NCBI GenBank assembly: GCA_016929245.1
Contig: JAFGJE010000230.1
Span: 1-36,355, forward strand
DNA: 36,355 bases
Direction: 5' to 3'
Source of the DNA: Phycisphaerae bacterium
Lineage (GTDB): Bacteria > Planctomycetota > Phycisphaerae > SM23-33
A program made the position numbers and the translations under genes. Within the stretch, counting starts at the first letter, position 1, and every line of letters begins with the position of its first letter. The notes under the pieces were generated by a model. It saw only the letters and a list, made by a program, of their open reading frames with translations, did no database searches and had not been told where the DNA came from. Positions 24,220 to 32,230 of the stretch are shown here, piece after piece.

Positions 24220-24259
24220 CGTGGCACCTTCAACCGTCGTTTCGACGGTTGTGGGTGCT
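24220..24259 (+). repeat. Hairpin repeat, family B, copy 2
   Basis: GTGGCACCTTC, inner stem AACCGTCG/CGACGGTT with loop TTT, then GTGGGTGCT. The outer GCACC pairs perfectly with GGTGC. The inner arms differ from copy 1 yet remain complementary. Confidence 0.85.
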
Positions 24260-24319
24260 CCCGATTGACTTGGTAAAACTCTTTACTCTACATAGCGTTA
24301 TATTAAGCAGAGTGGGAAG

Positions 24320-24374
24320 AGCACCCACAAGCGAGACTTGTCCCTGAGGGAAGACTCGCTTGAAGGCGCCACGT
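24320..24374 (-). repeat. Hairpin repeat, family B, copy 3 (long loop)
   Basis: On the minus strand: GTGGCGCCTTC, stem AAGCGAG/CTCGCTT, and GTGGGTGCT. The loop is lengthened to about 19 bases with its own CCCTCAGGG hairpin. It faces copy 2 across 60 bp, so the two could also pair with each other. Confidence 0.8.
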
Positions 24375-24420
24375 AAAGGCTTTCCCGCCGGGCTTTGTTT
24401 CGGGTACAATAGTCCGCGAT

Positions 24421-25548
24421 ATGAGGAAGAACTGTTTCGTCATCGTGTTGACGTTCTGCCTTCTCTGCGCGGGCGGTTCCGTCCGGTCCGAGTCGGACGA
24501 CGGCGAATGGATCCCCGTGCCGCTGGAGGAAATCGAGCGGGTGACGCTGCGCCGTCCCGCGCCGGAGACCCAGCCGACGGAACCCGAAATCCTGCCTGAA
24601 ACGCGGGACGTTCCCGCCGGACAGGAGGCGTCCCGGAAACCCGACGCGGACACCCAACCCGATACCAAACCCGCCGAACCCAAACAAACCAACCGTCTGA
24701 CCCCGGAGGAAATCGCCCGACGAATTCGGTCCAAAGGACCGCCCCCGGTGGTGTACCCCCAACAGCGGAACACGCGAAAACGGGGCGTGTCGCGGACGGC
24801 CGCGGAAGGGCAAGCCGTCATCGGACGCATCGGACGCGTGAAGAAGATTTTTCATTCCGACGATTACCTCGTGACGTTCGAGAACAATCGCCACCTTCCC
24901 TACCAGTCGCCGCAGCGTCTGCTGCCGTGTCGCCTGCTGGAAGAAGTCGAGGCGCACCTGAAGGATCATCCCGACGCGCGATTTCGCTTCTCCGGGGAGT
25001 GCACCCGCGACACGAAACATGCGTACCTGCTGCTGGATCGCGTGGCCGTCCTCGAGGAAAATGTCAGCGACATCGAACCGTCCGACGCGCCGGACGATTC
25101 GCCGACGTCCCAGCCGACATCCCAACCCGCCGCCGACACCACGGGAAGCCTGATCACGCAAATGCTTCGGGATCGCCCCGGCCGGGCCGTCCGCATCGCA
25201 CCCTCGCCGAAGCGCAAAGCCGAGGAAAACGTCGAATCCGTCGCGCCGGCGGGGCGAACCCCCTTTTCCCCCGGAAAGCGGGACCTCGTGGTGGACCGCA
25301 TTATCCGCGTCATCCGTGAACCGGACAGCCAATGGTGGCAAGCCCGTTTCGAGAGCGACAACACCCTTCGCGAACCGCCCCTGCGCATCCTGCCGGGATT
25401 GCGCCTGGAATGGATCAAGCAGATGATGGCCGACAGCGGAAAATCCGATATGCTGCTGCGGGTGTCCGGGGACGTGACGTATTACAAGGGCAAACGGTAT
25501 CTGATGCTCCGAAAAGTCCTCCGCCAGCGGGATCTGGATCAATTCTAG
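24421..25548 (+). CDS. Secreted protein with two copies of an unrecognised domain
   Basis: I do not recognise the family. The 375-residue product begins with a hydrophobic signal (NCFVIVLTFCLLCAGG), followed by a Pro/Thr/Glu-rich disordered region (to about 120). Two similar domains then occur at about 131-212 and 288-371. Each starts with a strand pair of the type VIGRIGRVKKIF / VVDRIIRVIREP, continues with LP...LLPCRLLEEVEAHL / LRILPGLRLEWIKQM, and ends FRFSGECT...YLLLDRVAVL / LRVSGDVT...YLMLRKVLRQ. The ending resembles small beta-barrel proteins of OB type, but that is a guess. The linker contains SQPTSQPA repeats. TACAAT at 24405-24410 is a plausible -10. It is separated from the sugar locus by family B repeats and from the next gene by other repeats, so it may stand alone. 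Confidence 0.75.
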   Translation: MRKNCFVIVLTFCLLCAGGSVRSESDDGEWIPVPLEEIERVTLRRPAPETQPTEPEILPETRDVPAGQEASRKPDADTQPDTKPAEPKQTNRLTPEEIARRIRSKGPPPVVYPQQRNTRKRGVSRTAAEGQAVIGRIGRVKKIFHSDDYLVTFENNRHLPYQSPQRLLPCRLLEEVEAHLKDHPDARFRFSGECTRDTKHAYLLLDRVAVLEENVSDIEPSDAPDDSPTSQPTSQPAADTTGSLITQMLRDRPGRAVRIAPSPKRKAEENVESVAPAGRTPFSPGKRDLVVDRIIRVIREPDSQWWQARFESDNTLREPPLRILPGLRLEWIKQMMADSGKSDMLLRVSGDVTYYKGKRYLMLRKVLRQRDLDQF

Positions 25549-25557
25549 AATTGTGAA

Positions 25558-25609
25558 TTGTCATCCTGAGCGCAGCGAAGTCGAAGGATCTCACGCGCAG
25601 AATGACAAC
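25558..25609 (+). repeat. Family A inverted repeat, truncated copy 4
   Basis: It starts TTGTCATCCTGAGCGCAGCG and reaches AAGGATCTCACGC, then jumps directly to GAATGACAA. One arm and the centre are intact, but almost all of the second arm is deleted. Confidence 0.75.
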
Positions 25610-25636
25610 CTGATATTTTTGCCGTGACAGATTGCC

Positions 25637-25724
25637 GGGTGCCTTGGTTCGCGGAGCGCAGCGGAGCAACCACGCCCCTCGACTAACGTGGTTGCTCCGC
25701 TGCGCTCCGCGAACCACGGCACCC
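25637..25724 (+). repeat. Inverted repeat before the BatA-like gene
   Basis: The left arm GGGTGCC-TTGGTTCGCGGAGCG continues to AGCAACCACG; the right arm CGTGGTTGCTCC continues to CGCGAACCACGGCACCC. It ends 18 bp before the next gene's ATG and would place its ribosome-binding region next to a long stem. Confidence 0.85.
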
Positions 25725-25742
25725 ATACCTATTTCTTATTCC

Positions 25743-27056
25743 ATGATATTCACTTCTCCATTCTGGTTGTTCGCGTTGCTGCCCGTGACGGCGGTGGCGG
25801 GATTGGCGTTTGTGCTCCCGGTGAGACGGGAGATGATCGTGGGCAGCCTGGCGCTGTGGCGACGGGCGGCGGACTCCCTTGCAACCAATGGATCGAAATC
25901 GACCAGACAAGTTCCCCCCGGCTGGTTGCTCCTGCTGAGCGGCGCGGTGCTGGCGGTGCTGGCGACGGCAGGACCGGTTTTGAACGGTAATCTCTTCGGA
26001 AAAGAGCAATCCCCCGCCAAATCCTCCCCCGCCGAAACACCCCAGATCACCTTCGACGCCCTGGCCGGCGAAACTCGACCCGACGGCCGGGCGGAACTCT
26101 TCGTGAGGCTGCGAAATCACCGGGAGCAATCTTTCATTGGTTCCCTGACAATCTCATCGTCCGACGAAACGGAAAAACAAGCGGTTTCGTTGACGATCCC
26201 GCCGCGGGAAACCTTCCGGACAGTGCGAATCGCGCCGGATGCGCCGACGTTGAACGTCCGGGTGATAAACAACGCCGGGAAAATAGTCGCGGCGGAGGAA
26301 CTCCGGAAAACCCAACCCGGCCTGACGCGCCTGGCGGTTATGGGAGACGTCGGGGGCGTTCTGCAACGATACATCCAATCCGACGCGAGACTGGCGCTCG
26401 TGCCGTCGGCCGAAAAGGCGGATGTGGTGCTCGCCCAGGGAACCCTTCCCCCCAAAGGCGTCCCAGCCCTTCTGTTGGCCCCGCCGACGCCCCCGCCGGG
26501 CCGGCGCGAGGGGGAACATCAATTCGCCGTTACGCTGGGGAAATCCGACGTGGCGGCGGACGATCCGGTAATGAAAGACGTGAACGTCGCCGCGATGGCG
26601 ATTCGGCGAGTCCCGTTGTGGCGGCCGGAGGACGCGACGATAGGAAAAGTGCTGCTGCACACGGACGGTCAGGCGATCATCGTTCGATCCGCGCCGGAAA
26701 AACATCGTGAGCAGTCCGAACCGCGACGGGTGTATGTCTCGTTCGCGATCACGCGGGACAATACGAACATGGAAGAAATCCCCGGGCCGTTCGTCACGCT
26801 GCTGGCGAATGCAATCCGGTGGCTTCATCCCGCCGACGATGTTCGGGGACAATTTGTCCGGCAAGAAGCACCCACAAGCGAGAAGACTCGCTTGAAGGTG
26901 CCACGTTTAAAGACTCGCTTGGCGGCGTCGGTGGAACTTGCTCCTTGGTTGATCGTCGCGGCGATGCTATGCTGGATTTTGGGTTGGTGGCGATACGGGA
27001 GAGTTACATCTTTCTCGCGCGGCGGGAATCCCTTCCCGCCGCGTCCCACGGAGTGA
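25743..27056 (+). CDS. BatA-like membrane protein
   Basis: The 437-residue product opens with FTSPFWLFALLPVTAVAGLAF, the usual first helix and loop of the BatA (aerotolerance regulator) N-terminal domain. A second helix follows near 58-75 (WLLLLSGAVLAVLATAG). The long middle part has periplasmic-type beta strands (ITFDALAGETRPDGRAELFV, FRTVRIAPDAPTLNVRVI) and a NIRRPEDA-like region without an evident von Willebrand metal site. A C-terminal helix (APWLIVAAMLCWILGWW) ends it. This layout matches BatA-N proteins that neighbour MoxR/von Willebrand genes, but none of those is here. The start at 25743 begins the BatA signature; a longer frame would read through the upstream repeat. A family B repeat is embedded in frame near residues 375-388. 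The AmrS gene follows after 3 bp, so the two are probably translated from one mRNA. Confidence 0.82.
   Translation: MIFTSPFWLFALLPVTAVAGLAFVLPVRREMIVGSLALWRRAADSLATNGSKSTRQVPPGWLLLLSGAVLAVLATAGPVLNGNLFGKEQSPAKSSPAETPQITFDALAGETRPDGRAELFVRLRNHREQSFIGSLTISSSDETEKQAVSLTIPPRETFRTVRIAPDAPTLNVRVINNAGKIVAAEELRKTQPGLTRLAVMGDVGGVLQRYIQSDARLALVPSAEKADVVLAQGTLPPKGVPALLLAPPTPPPGRREGEHQFAVTLGKSDVAADDPVMKDVNVAAMAIRRVPLWRPEDATIGKVLLHTDGQAIIVRSAPEKHREQSEPRRVYVSFAITRDNTNMEEIPGPFVTLLANAIRWLHPADDVRGQFVRQEAPTSEKTRLKVPRLKTRLAASVELAPWLIVAAMLCWILGWWRYGRVTSFSRGGNPFPPRPTE
26867..26906 (-). repeat. Hairpin repeat, family B, copy 4, inside a coding sequence
   Basis: On the minus strand GTGGCACCTTC, stem AAGCGAG/CTCGCTT with loop TCTT, then GTGGGTGCT. 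It lies entirely within the BatA-like gene and adds residues reading about EAPTSEKTRLKVPR. A partial second unit (AAGACTCGCTTGG) follows. Confidence 0.85.
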
Positions 27057-27059
27057 GAC

Positions 27060-28106
27060 ATGACGGCTGATCTTCATGACGCGATGTTGTGGGAACCCGC
27101 CGACGGCGGCGCGGTGCGGTGCGATCTCTGCGCGCATCGCTGCCGGATCGCGGAGGGGAAGTTCGGTTCCTGCCGCGTCCGACAAAACGTCGACGGCGTT
27201 CTCAAAACCCTCACCTACGGGCAACTTTGCGCGACCCACGTCGACCCCATCGAGAAAAAACCCCTCTTTCACTTCCTGCCGGGATCCCTGAGTCTTTCGA
27301 TCGCCACGCCGGGGTGCAACTTTCGCTGCTCCTTCTGCCAGAACTGGCGGATTTCGCAACAGCCGCGGGAAGACGACGACGACGGCCTCTCTACCCCGTC
27401 GCGGCAAAATCAGTTCGTTCCGCCCGAACAAATCGTACAACTGGCGCGGCGGAACGGCTGTCAATCGATCAGCTACACCTACACCGAACCGACGATTTTT
27501 TTCGAGCTGGCGTACGACACCGCCCATCTCGCCCACGAACAAGGAATCAAAAACTGCTTCGTCTCCAACGGATTTATGACCGCCGAAGCGGTCGAAACCG
27601 TCGCCCCGGTGCTCGACGCGATCAACGTGGACCTGAAATGCTTCTCGGATGAAACCTACAAAAACGTCTGCGGCGGACGGCTGCAACCGGTCCTGGATTG
27701 CCTGGAGAATCTCGTGCGGGCCGGCGTGTGGGTGGAAGTGACCACCCTCGTCGTGCCGGGAATGAACGATTCCGAAGCGGAACTTCGGCGGATCGCGGAA
27801 TTCATCGCCACGCGCCTCGGCGCGCACGTCCCCTGGCACGTCAGCCGTTTTCACGGGGATTACAAGCAGCGGACCACCCCCGCCACGCCCCTGTCGACAC
27901 TCCAAACCGCCTGCCGACTCGGCGCCGAAGCGGGATTGAAGTACATCTATTCCGGGAACGTGCCCGGTGAGGCGGACGAACGCACCTACTGCGCCCGCTG
28001 CCGTGAAGTCCTGATCGACCGCATGGGATTTTCCGTCCAACACGTGCACCTGCAAAACGGCGCCTGTCCGAAATGCGACACCCCCCTGGAAGGCGTGTGG
28101 GAGTAG
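27060..28106 (+). CDS. amrS: AmmeMemoRadiSam-system radical SAM enzyme (AmrS type)
   Basis: A 348-residue radical SAM protein of the AmrS group, related to pyruvate formate-lyase activating enzymes; its exact substrate is not settled. The N-terminus has the family cysteine set C21, C24, C28 and C38 (CDLCAHRC...GSC), followed by KPLFHFLPGS. The 4Fe-4S ligands are C86, C90 and C93 in CNFRCSFCQNW. SISYTYTEPTIFFE, FVSNGFM and the C-terminal WHVSRFHGDY and SGNVPG segments are typical. A trailing CARC...CPKC zinc-ribbon-like pair ends the protein. The usual partners AmrA and AmrB (AMMECR1 and Memo) are not adjacent. The ATG overlaps the region just after the previous stop (3-bp gap), implying translational coupling to the BatA-like gene. 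Confidence 0.93.
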   Translation: MTADLHDAMLWEPADGGAVRCDLCAHRCRIAEGKFGSCRVRQNVDGVLKTLTYGQLCATHVDPIEKKPLFHFLPGSLSLSIATPGCNFRCSFCQNWRISQQPREDDDDGLSTPSRQNQFVPPEQIVQLARRNGCQSISYTYTEPTIFFELAYDTAHLAHEQGIKNCFVSNGFMTAEAVETVAPVLDAINVDLKCFSDETYKNVCGGRLQPVLDCLENLVRAGVWVEVTTLVVPGMNDSEAELRRIAEFIATRLGAHVPWHVSRFHGDYKQRTTPATPLSTLQTACRLGAEAGLKYIYSGNVPGEADERTYCARCREVLIDRMGFSVQHVHLQNGACPKCDTPLEGVWE

Positions 28107-28120
28107 GCGAGAATACGGAA

Positions 28121-28149
28121 TTGACCCCATCGGGATTTGCCCGTATGAT
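28121..28149 (+). promoter_or_regulatory. Sigma-70-type promoter for the APH-fold gene
   Basis: TTGACC (28121-28126) and TATGAT (28144-28149) are 17 bp apart, close to consensus. The start codon of the next gene lies 42 bp after the -10. Confidence 0.7.
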
Positions 28150-28190
28150 GGTTTCCGTTGGTACACCGGGGCCTTTGGGAATCATGCATT

Positions 28191-29309
28191 ATGGCGGACA
28201 CACGCGTACGGGAAACGTTCGGAACGGAAGAGCTGGCGTGCTGCCTGAGTCACTACGATTTGGGCGTCGTGTTCAGCATCAAGGAATTCGCGCGCGGTTC
28301 GCGCCGGGCGCCCAAGATCATCATCGAATGCGAAAAGGGACGCTTCCTCTTCAAACGGCGAAACAAAGGGGTGGAAGAGGCCAAGAAGGTCGCTTTCACG
28401 CACCAGATTCAGCTTCGCCTCGCGGAGCAGAATTTCCCCCTGCCGCACCTGCTGGGCACGCGCGGCGAAAACAATTCCATGCTCGTGCTCCACGACCGCA
28501 TTTATGAAATGCAGGAATACATCGTCGGGTCGATCTACGACGGTTCGCCGGCCGCCACCGAACAGGGCGGACACGCCCTGGGGTTGTATCACAAGCTCCT
28601 GACGGACTTCGAGAGTGATTTCGAGCCCGTCACCGCCAGCTACCACAACGCCAAGGCGATTCACCAGTCCATTCAAAAAACGGCCGTCACCTTACAACCC
28701 CAGATCGAACAGAATCCCCAACTGCAACAGACCATCGAGTTCCTGCAGAACAGTTACTATCACTGCGCCGAAGCCGTCAACAACCTGGGACTGCGCGACT
28801 GGCCCACCCAAATCGTCCACGGCGACTGGCATCCCGGAAACATGCTCTTTCGGGATCACCTGGTGGTGGCCGTCATCGACTACGACACCGCCCGTCTGCA
28901 ACAGCGCATTATCGACCTCGCCAACGGGGCGCTGCAGTTTTCGATCGTCGGCGGCGGGGAAGATCCCTCCCAATGGCCCGAATATCTCGACATGAACCGC
29001 TTCCGTCGATTCCTGGAAGGATACGACGCCGTGAACGTCATCACCACGGATGAATTACGAGCGACCCCGTTTTTGATGTGCGAAGCGATGATCGCCGAAG
29101 CGGCGATCCCCATCGCCCAGACGGGCGCGTTCGGCCGATTCGACGGCGGAGCGTTCCTGACGATGATCCAGCGCAAAGTGCAATGGATTTTCGATCACGC
29201 GAAGGAACTGGTGGGGATCATGACGGACGAAGTATTAGGGCAGAACCAATTCGTCGCCGCCGCCGAATCCGTGGAACCTCCGGACGACGAAGAGGCGATG
29301 GAAGAATAG
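28191..29309 (+). CDS. APH/choline-kinase-fold phosphotransferase-like protein
   Basis: A 372-residue cytosolic protein of the protein-kinase-like APH superfamily, which phosphorylates small molecules such as homoserine, choline or antibiotics. The nucleotide-binding lysine is likely in GRFLFKRR (about 50-57). The catalytic loop IVHGDWHPGNMLF has H210, D212 and N217. The magnesium motif is VIDYDTA (D230/D232). The C-terminus is acidic (EPPDDEEAMEE). Homoserine-kinase-like (ThrB2) members share this layout, but I cannot name the substrate. The ATG at 28191 is chosen because it begins the conserved part and fits the promoter upstream; an earlier TTG would add 11 residues. It is monocistronic by appearance, followed directly by a family D repeat. 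Confidence 0.88.
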   Translation: MADTRVRETFGTEELACCLSHYDLGVVFSIKEFARGSRRAPKIIIECEKGRFLFKRRNKGVEEAKKVAFTHQIQLRLAEQNFPLPHLLGTRGENNSMLVLHDRIYEMQEYIVGSIYDGSPAATEQGGHALGLYHKLLTDFESDFEPVTASYHNAKAIHQSIQKTAVTLQPQIEQNPQLQQTIEFLQNSYYHCAEAVNNLGLRDWPTQIVHGDWHPGNMLFRDHLVVAVIDYDTARLQQRIIDLANGALQFSIVGGGEDPSQWPEYLDMNRFRRFLEGYDAVNVITTDELRATPFLMCEAMIAEAAIPIAQTGAFGRFDGGAFLTMIQRKVQWIFDHAKELVGIMTDEVLGQNQFVAAAESVEPPDDEEAMEE

Positions 29310-29368
29310 GGACTTGGGGTTGGGGACCCTGCTCTGCGAAGCCGCTACGCAGGGCGAAGCAGAGTGGG
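29309..29368 (+). repeat. Dispersed repeat, family D, copy 2
   Basis: GGGACTTGGG, GACCCTGCTCTGCGAAGCCG and CTACGCAGGGCGAAGCAGAG follow in the same order as in the minus-strand copy at 9762-9854, but without the internal segment. It begins at the last base of the preceding stop codon. Confidence 0.75.
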
Positions 29369-29388
29369 TTTAGTGACAGGTAATCTTG

Positions 29389-29604
29389 TTACCGTCCCGG
29401 ACCGTAATGAGGAGGAATTTCATCTTCGGGTTTCCGATCGGGGTCGACGGGCGTCAGGTGCGAACGCAGGTCGCGCAGGGACGTTTGGAGATCGCCGACG
29501 GCCTGGTTGACGTCGCGCACGACCTGGTCCAGATCCCCGACCGTCTCTTCCAGGAAGGCGATTTTTTCTTCCAGTCGGACGATGCGTTCTTCAAAAGGAA
29601 GCAT
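29389..29604 (-). CDS. slyX: SlyX-like small coiled-coil protein
   Basis: A 71-residue protein that is almost all coiled coil: ERIVRLEEKIAFLEETVGDL continues as DQVVRDVNQAVGDLQTSL, with leucine/isoleucine heptads. It ends in the typical SlyX tail PPHYGPG. SlyX proteins have no established function. The gene follows a tiny basic protein on the same strand by 37 bp. Confidence 0.8.
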   Translation of the reverse strand: MLPFEERIVRLEEKIAFLEETVGDLDQVVRDVNQAVGDLQTSLRDLRSHLTPVDPDRKPEDEIPPHYGPGR

Positions 29605-29641
29605 AGGGGGTGCACCGAAATGACAAGCCGGGAATGAGAGT

Positions 29642-29770
29642 TTATTTCGCCTTCGCCGCGACGCGGGCGGCTTTGCGGGCGCGTTCCTTGGCTTTCCGCG
29701 GGGCGTTTTTCCGACGCGTTTCGGCCTGGTTTTCCAATCGACGGTTCAATCGTTCTCTTCGTTGTCCCAT
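29642..29770 (-). CDS. Tiny, strongly basic protein (42 residues)
   Basis: The frame from ATG 29770 to TAA 29642 reads MGQRRERLNRRLENQAE and continues as Arg/Lys/Ala-rich helix, ending AARVAAKAK. Nearly half the residues are Arg, Lys or Ala, consistent with a nucleic-acid- or ribosome-associated peptide. GAAAGGA lies 13 bp upstream. It sits between the lipoprotein gene and slyX on the same strand. I do not recognise a family, and a chance frame cannot be excluded. Confidence 0.5.
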   Translation of the reverse strand: MGQRRERLNRRLENQAETRRKNAPRKAKERARKAARVAAKAK

Positions 29771-29906
29771 GGGAATACACGATCCTTTCATTCTGGGCAA
29801 GTCGAGCGATTATAACGACTTTTCGCCGTTTGACAAGGGGGAACTCCGAAACTTCTTCCTCGCGGGAAAACCGCTTTCGCTTCAGGCGGATCGTGGAACC
29901 GGGGCG

Positions 29907-31460
29907 CTACAGTCCCGTTTCCGATCGGACAAATTCTTTCAGGGCCGCGACGGATCGGGGTTTCCCGGCCTGGTTGGCCGCCGCTTCAATATCGACGAAA
30001 TAGTCCCGGGCTTTTTTCCTCTGTTCGGTCGCTTCGGCATTTCGGCCGGCCGCGTCGAGAACGGCGGCGTATTCCAGCATTCCCACGACCAGTTCGCGCC
30101 GGTATAACCAATCGCTCTCGCGTCCGGCGGCGCGGGCGGATCGCTCCCAGGATTCCACCGCCTTCGCGTAGGCCGACAAGGCCGCTTCCTGCGCCTTGGC
30201 GGTCGACTCCAGGAACGACGCGACGCCTTTGGCGTCGGGCGCGGCGGGTTTGGCGTCGGGCAAATTCTCCCACACGCGCTTCAGGCGATCCGTCGCGTCC
30301 TGCAACGACAAACGAAACGAAAGCAGTTCCCGCTGCAATCCGCCCTCGGAAACTTTCGCGCGCGCCAGTTCGCTGTACGCCTGCGCCTGCTTGCTCGATT
30401 CGATCAGGTTCATCGCCCCCTCGAGGGTGTTGCAGGCCTGATGCAGCGACGCGAAGGCCTGCCGGGATTGCTCGGTCATCGCGATCGCCAGGGCGTCCAG
30501 TTCCGAAGCGGTCTTGGCGACGTCTTTGCAGGCCGCCAGGAGTTCCTCTTTCCGCTGGTCCAGGGTTTGGGCGATCTGCTCCGCGCTGCTTCCGCGACGG
30601 GTTTGAATCTCCTGCAACACCGTGATCTTCATCGCCGCTTCCGATTGGCGCACCACCTCGGCCGCCAGCGTGGACCGCGCCTGAATCATCAGGCCGTTGA
30701 TTCGATCCATCGCGTTGCGAATCTTCGTGATTTCAGTTTCGTGTTTCAGGGCTTCTTCCAGTTTTTTCTGACTCTCGGCGCCCCGGGCCAGCGCCGTCTG
30801 GGTGCGCAATTCGACGGATCGGGAGGTCAATTCCGCGACGCGTTTTTTCTGTTCGTCCAATTGCCCCTGTTGGGTCTGCATGTCCTCACGAAGCTTCTGG
30901 ATGGTCTCATCCAGCTTCGTCTTGCTTTTCTCGGTCTCATCGATCGCCTTGCGGATGGCGTCTTCGCTAAGCGTCGCGTAGGTTTCCGTCAACTGCAGCA
31001 GCAGACCGCGAACCCGGGCCTGCTCGATGTATCGGTGGAGTGTTCCGGTGATCCTCTCCGCTTCGGCGACGGAATGGTCGAACTGCCAGATGTAATAATG
31101 CGCCTGAAGCTGATCGATGAGACTGAGCATCGTCTTGGCCGTTCCCGCGTCCACGGCGGGGGTCTGGTTGGGATCATCACTCTTGAGGGAGGTATAATTC
31201 TCCCGCAGGGACGTCGTGAGAATATCCTGGGCGTCTTTGAGATAGTTCAAGGCTTCGACGTTCAGGGCGTCGTCGGCGGAGGCGTCCCCGACGGAGGGAT
31301 TGCTCAGGGTCCTGAGCGCCTTGTCGTACAGCCGTCGCGCTTCGTCGGTGGCGTCCCGCAGATTTTTACCCGCCCGGCGCTTCTGGGCATCCCCGCATCC
31401 GACCAGGACCATCAGGCCCGCCAGCAACACCATCGCCCGCGTCAGGCGGGTCCAATTCAT
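29907..31460 (-). CDS. Lipoprotein with long coiled coils
   Basis: The product (517 residues from this ATG) begins with a lipoprotein signal: basic MNWTRLTRAM, hydrophobic VLLAGLMVLVG and a lipobox LVGC (cysteine at about residue 22), so it should be lipid-anchored in the envelope. Most of the rest is alpha-helical with coiled-coil heptads, for example DETEKSKTKLDETIQKLRED and QGQLDEQKKRVAELTSR, and Ala/Glu/Lys-rich helices to the end. No enzyme motif is visible. An ATG 33 bp upstream would add a polar tail before the signal and is less likely. It may be a structural or tethering envelope protein; the family is unknown to me. The next gene upstream on the same strand ends 110 bp away, so it may have its own promoter. 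Confidence 0.8.
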   Translation of the reverse strand: MNWTRLTRAMVLLAGLMVLVGCGDAQKRRAGKNLRDATDEARRLYDKALRTLSNPSVGDASADDALNVEALNYLKDAQDILTTSLRENYTSLKSDDPNQTPAVDAGTAKTMLSLIDQLQAHYYIWQFDHSVAEAERITGTLHRYIEQARVRGLLLQLTETYATLSEDAIRKAIDETEKSKTKLDETIQKLREDMQTQQGQLDEQKKRVAELTSRSVELRTQTALARGAESQKKLEEALKHETEITKIRNAMDRINGLMIQARSTLAAEVVRQSEAAMKITVLQEIQTRRGSSAEQIAQTLDQRKEELLAACKDVAKTASELDALAIAMTEQSRQAFASLHQACNTLEGAMNLIESSKQAQAYSELARAKVSEGGLQRELLSFRLSLQDATDRLKRVWENLPDAKPAAPDAKGVASFLESTAKAQEAALSAYAKAVESWERSARAAGRESDWLYRRELVVGMLEYAAVLDAAGRNAEATEQRKKARDYFVDIEAAANQAGKPRSVAALKEFVRSETGL

Positions 31461-31570
31461 CCTGCCGTCTTGCACAGCCGTTCTCCCTGTCATTTCGGGT
31501 TACCAATCTTCGTTTCCACGCCCCCCTTGTAACATGCCGACGGCGGGGTTTCAACCGTTCAGTTCGCCCC

Positions 31571-32203
31571 CTACGACGCCTCGTCCGCCGCGAAGGAGGA
31601 GGCGATCTGAATCGCTTCGTCCAACCAGGTGAAATAATCCTTCCCGCGCGGGCGTTCCGCGGGCAGGGAAAGGAGCAATTCTCCTCCCCGCACCTGCAGG
31701 CTCAATCCTTCCTCCGCGAGGGAATCCGCGATCCGCGCCAGACGTTCCGCCGGATGCATCCTTCCCTGATACGACCACAAACCCGCCTGGCCGTCCACCT
31801 TCCGGGCTTCCAGCGGCGCCTGCTGGGCGTCGGACTGATTCCACATCAGCAGATCCTCCACGTCGGATTGCAGATCCACGATCACCGCGCTGTAGCGACA
31901 GGTGGTCCGTCGAGGTCCGTGCCCGATTTCATAGCGAAATTCAAACGCGCGCAACGGCAGGGAATCCAGGCGTCCGTGCGTCACGTTCGTCGCCCGCGGG
32001 GAATGTCCGCAGGACAGGAGAGTGAAGCGCCGATACCGTTCGGGAATGTCGTATGGATCCCCCGAGTCGAAATGCAGTCCCCGTTCGTCGGCCTGCCGCG
32101 CCAACCGACGGGCGTGACGGGTCTGACGAACGCCCATCACCACGAATGACACCGCCGCCGCCGGCAGCGCCAAGGTCAAAATCGCCATGATCACGATCTG
32201 CAC
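31571..32203 (-). CDS. Membrane-anchored hypothetical protein
   Basis: A 210-residue product with one N-terminal transmembrane helix (MAILTLALPAAAVSFVVMGV), then a basic RQTRHARRLARQ stretch and a globular domain with strands such as RAFEFRYEIG, CRYSAVIVDL and GELLLSLPAE. The pattern of a single helix followed by a soluble domain that begins ERGLHFDSGDPYDIPERYRRF resembles uncharacterised DUF-type proteins; no catalytic motif is seen. A start five codons later is equally possible. It ends 111 bp before the lipoprotein gene and begins 28 bp after the cytochrome-like gene, so it is probably in that unit. Confidence 0.75.
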   Translation of the reverse strand: MQIVIMAILTLALPAAAVSFVVMGVRQTRHARRLARQADERGLHFDSGDPYDIPERYRRFTLLSCGHSPRATNVTHGRLDSLPLRAFEFRYEIGHGPRRTTCRYSAVIVDLQSDVEDLLMWNQSDAQQAPLEARKVDGQAGLWSYQGRMHPAERLARIADSLAEEGLSLQVRGGELLLSLPAERPRGKDYFTWLDEAIQIASSFAADEAS

Positions 32204-32230
32204 GGGAAGTACGCGGCTCCTGTGGCGGGA

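Noticed and set aside
24220-24374. Pair of similar repeats considered as a CRISPR array
   Set aside because: There are only two units, in opposite orientation, with changing arms and no regular spacers or cas genes.
25632-25742. 37-residue N-terminal extension of the BatA-like protein
   Set aside because: It is encoded by the upstream inverted repeat and lacks a start site. The BatA signature begins at 25743.
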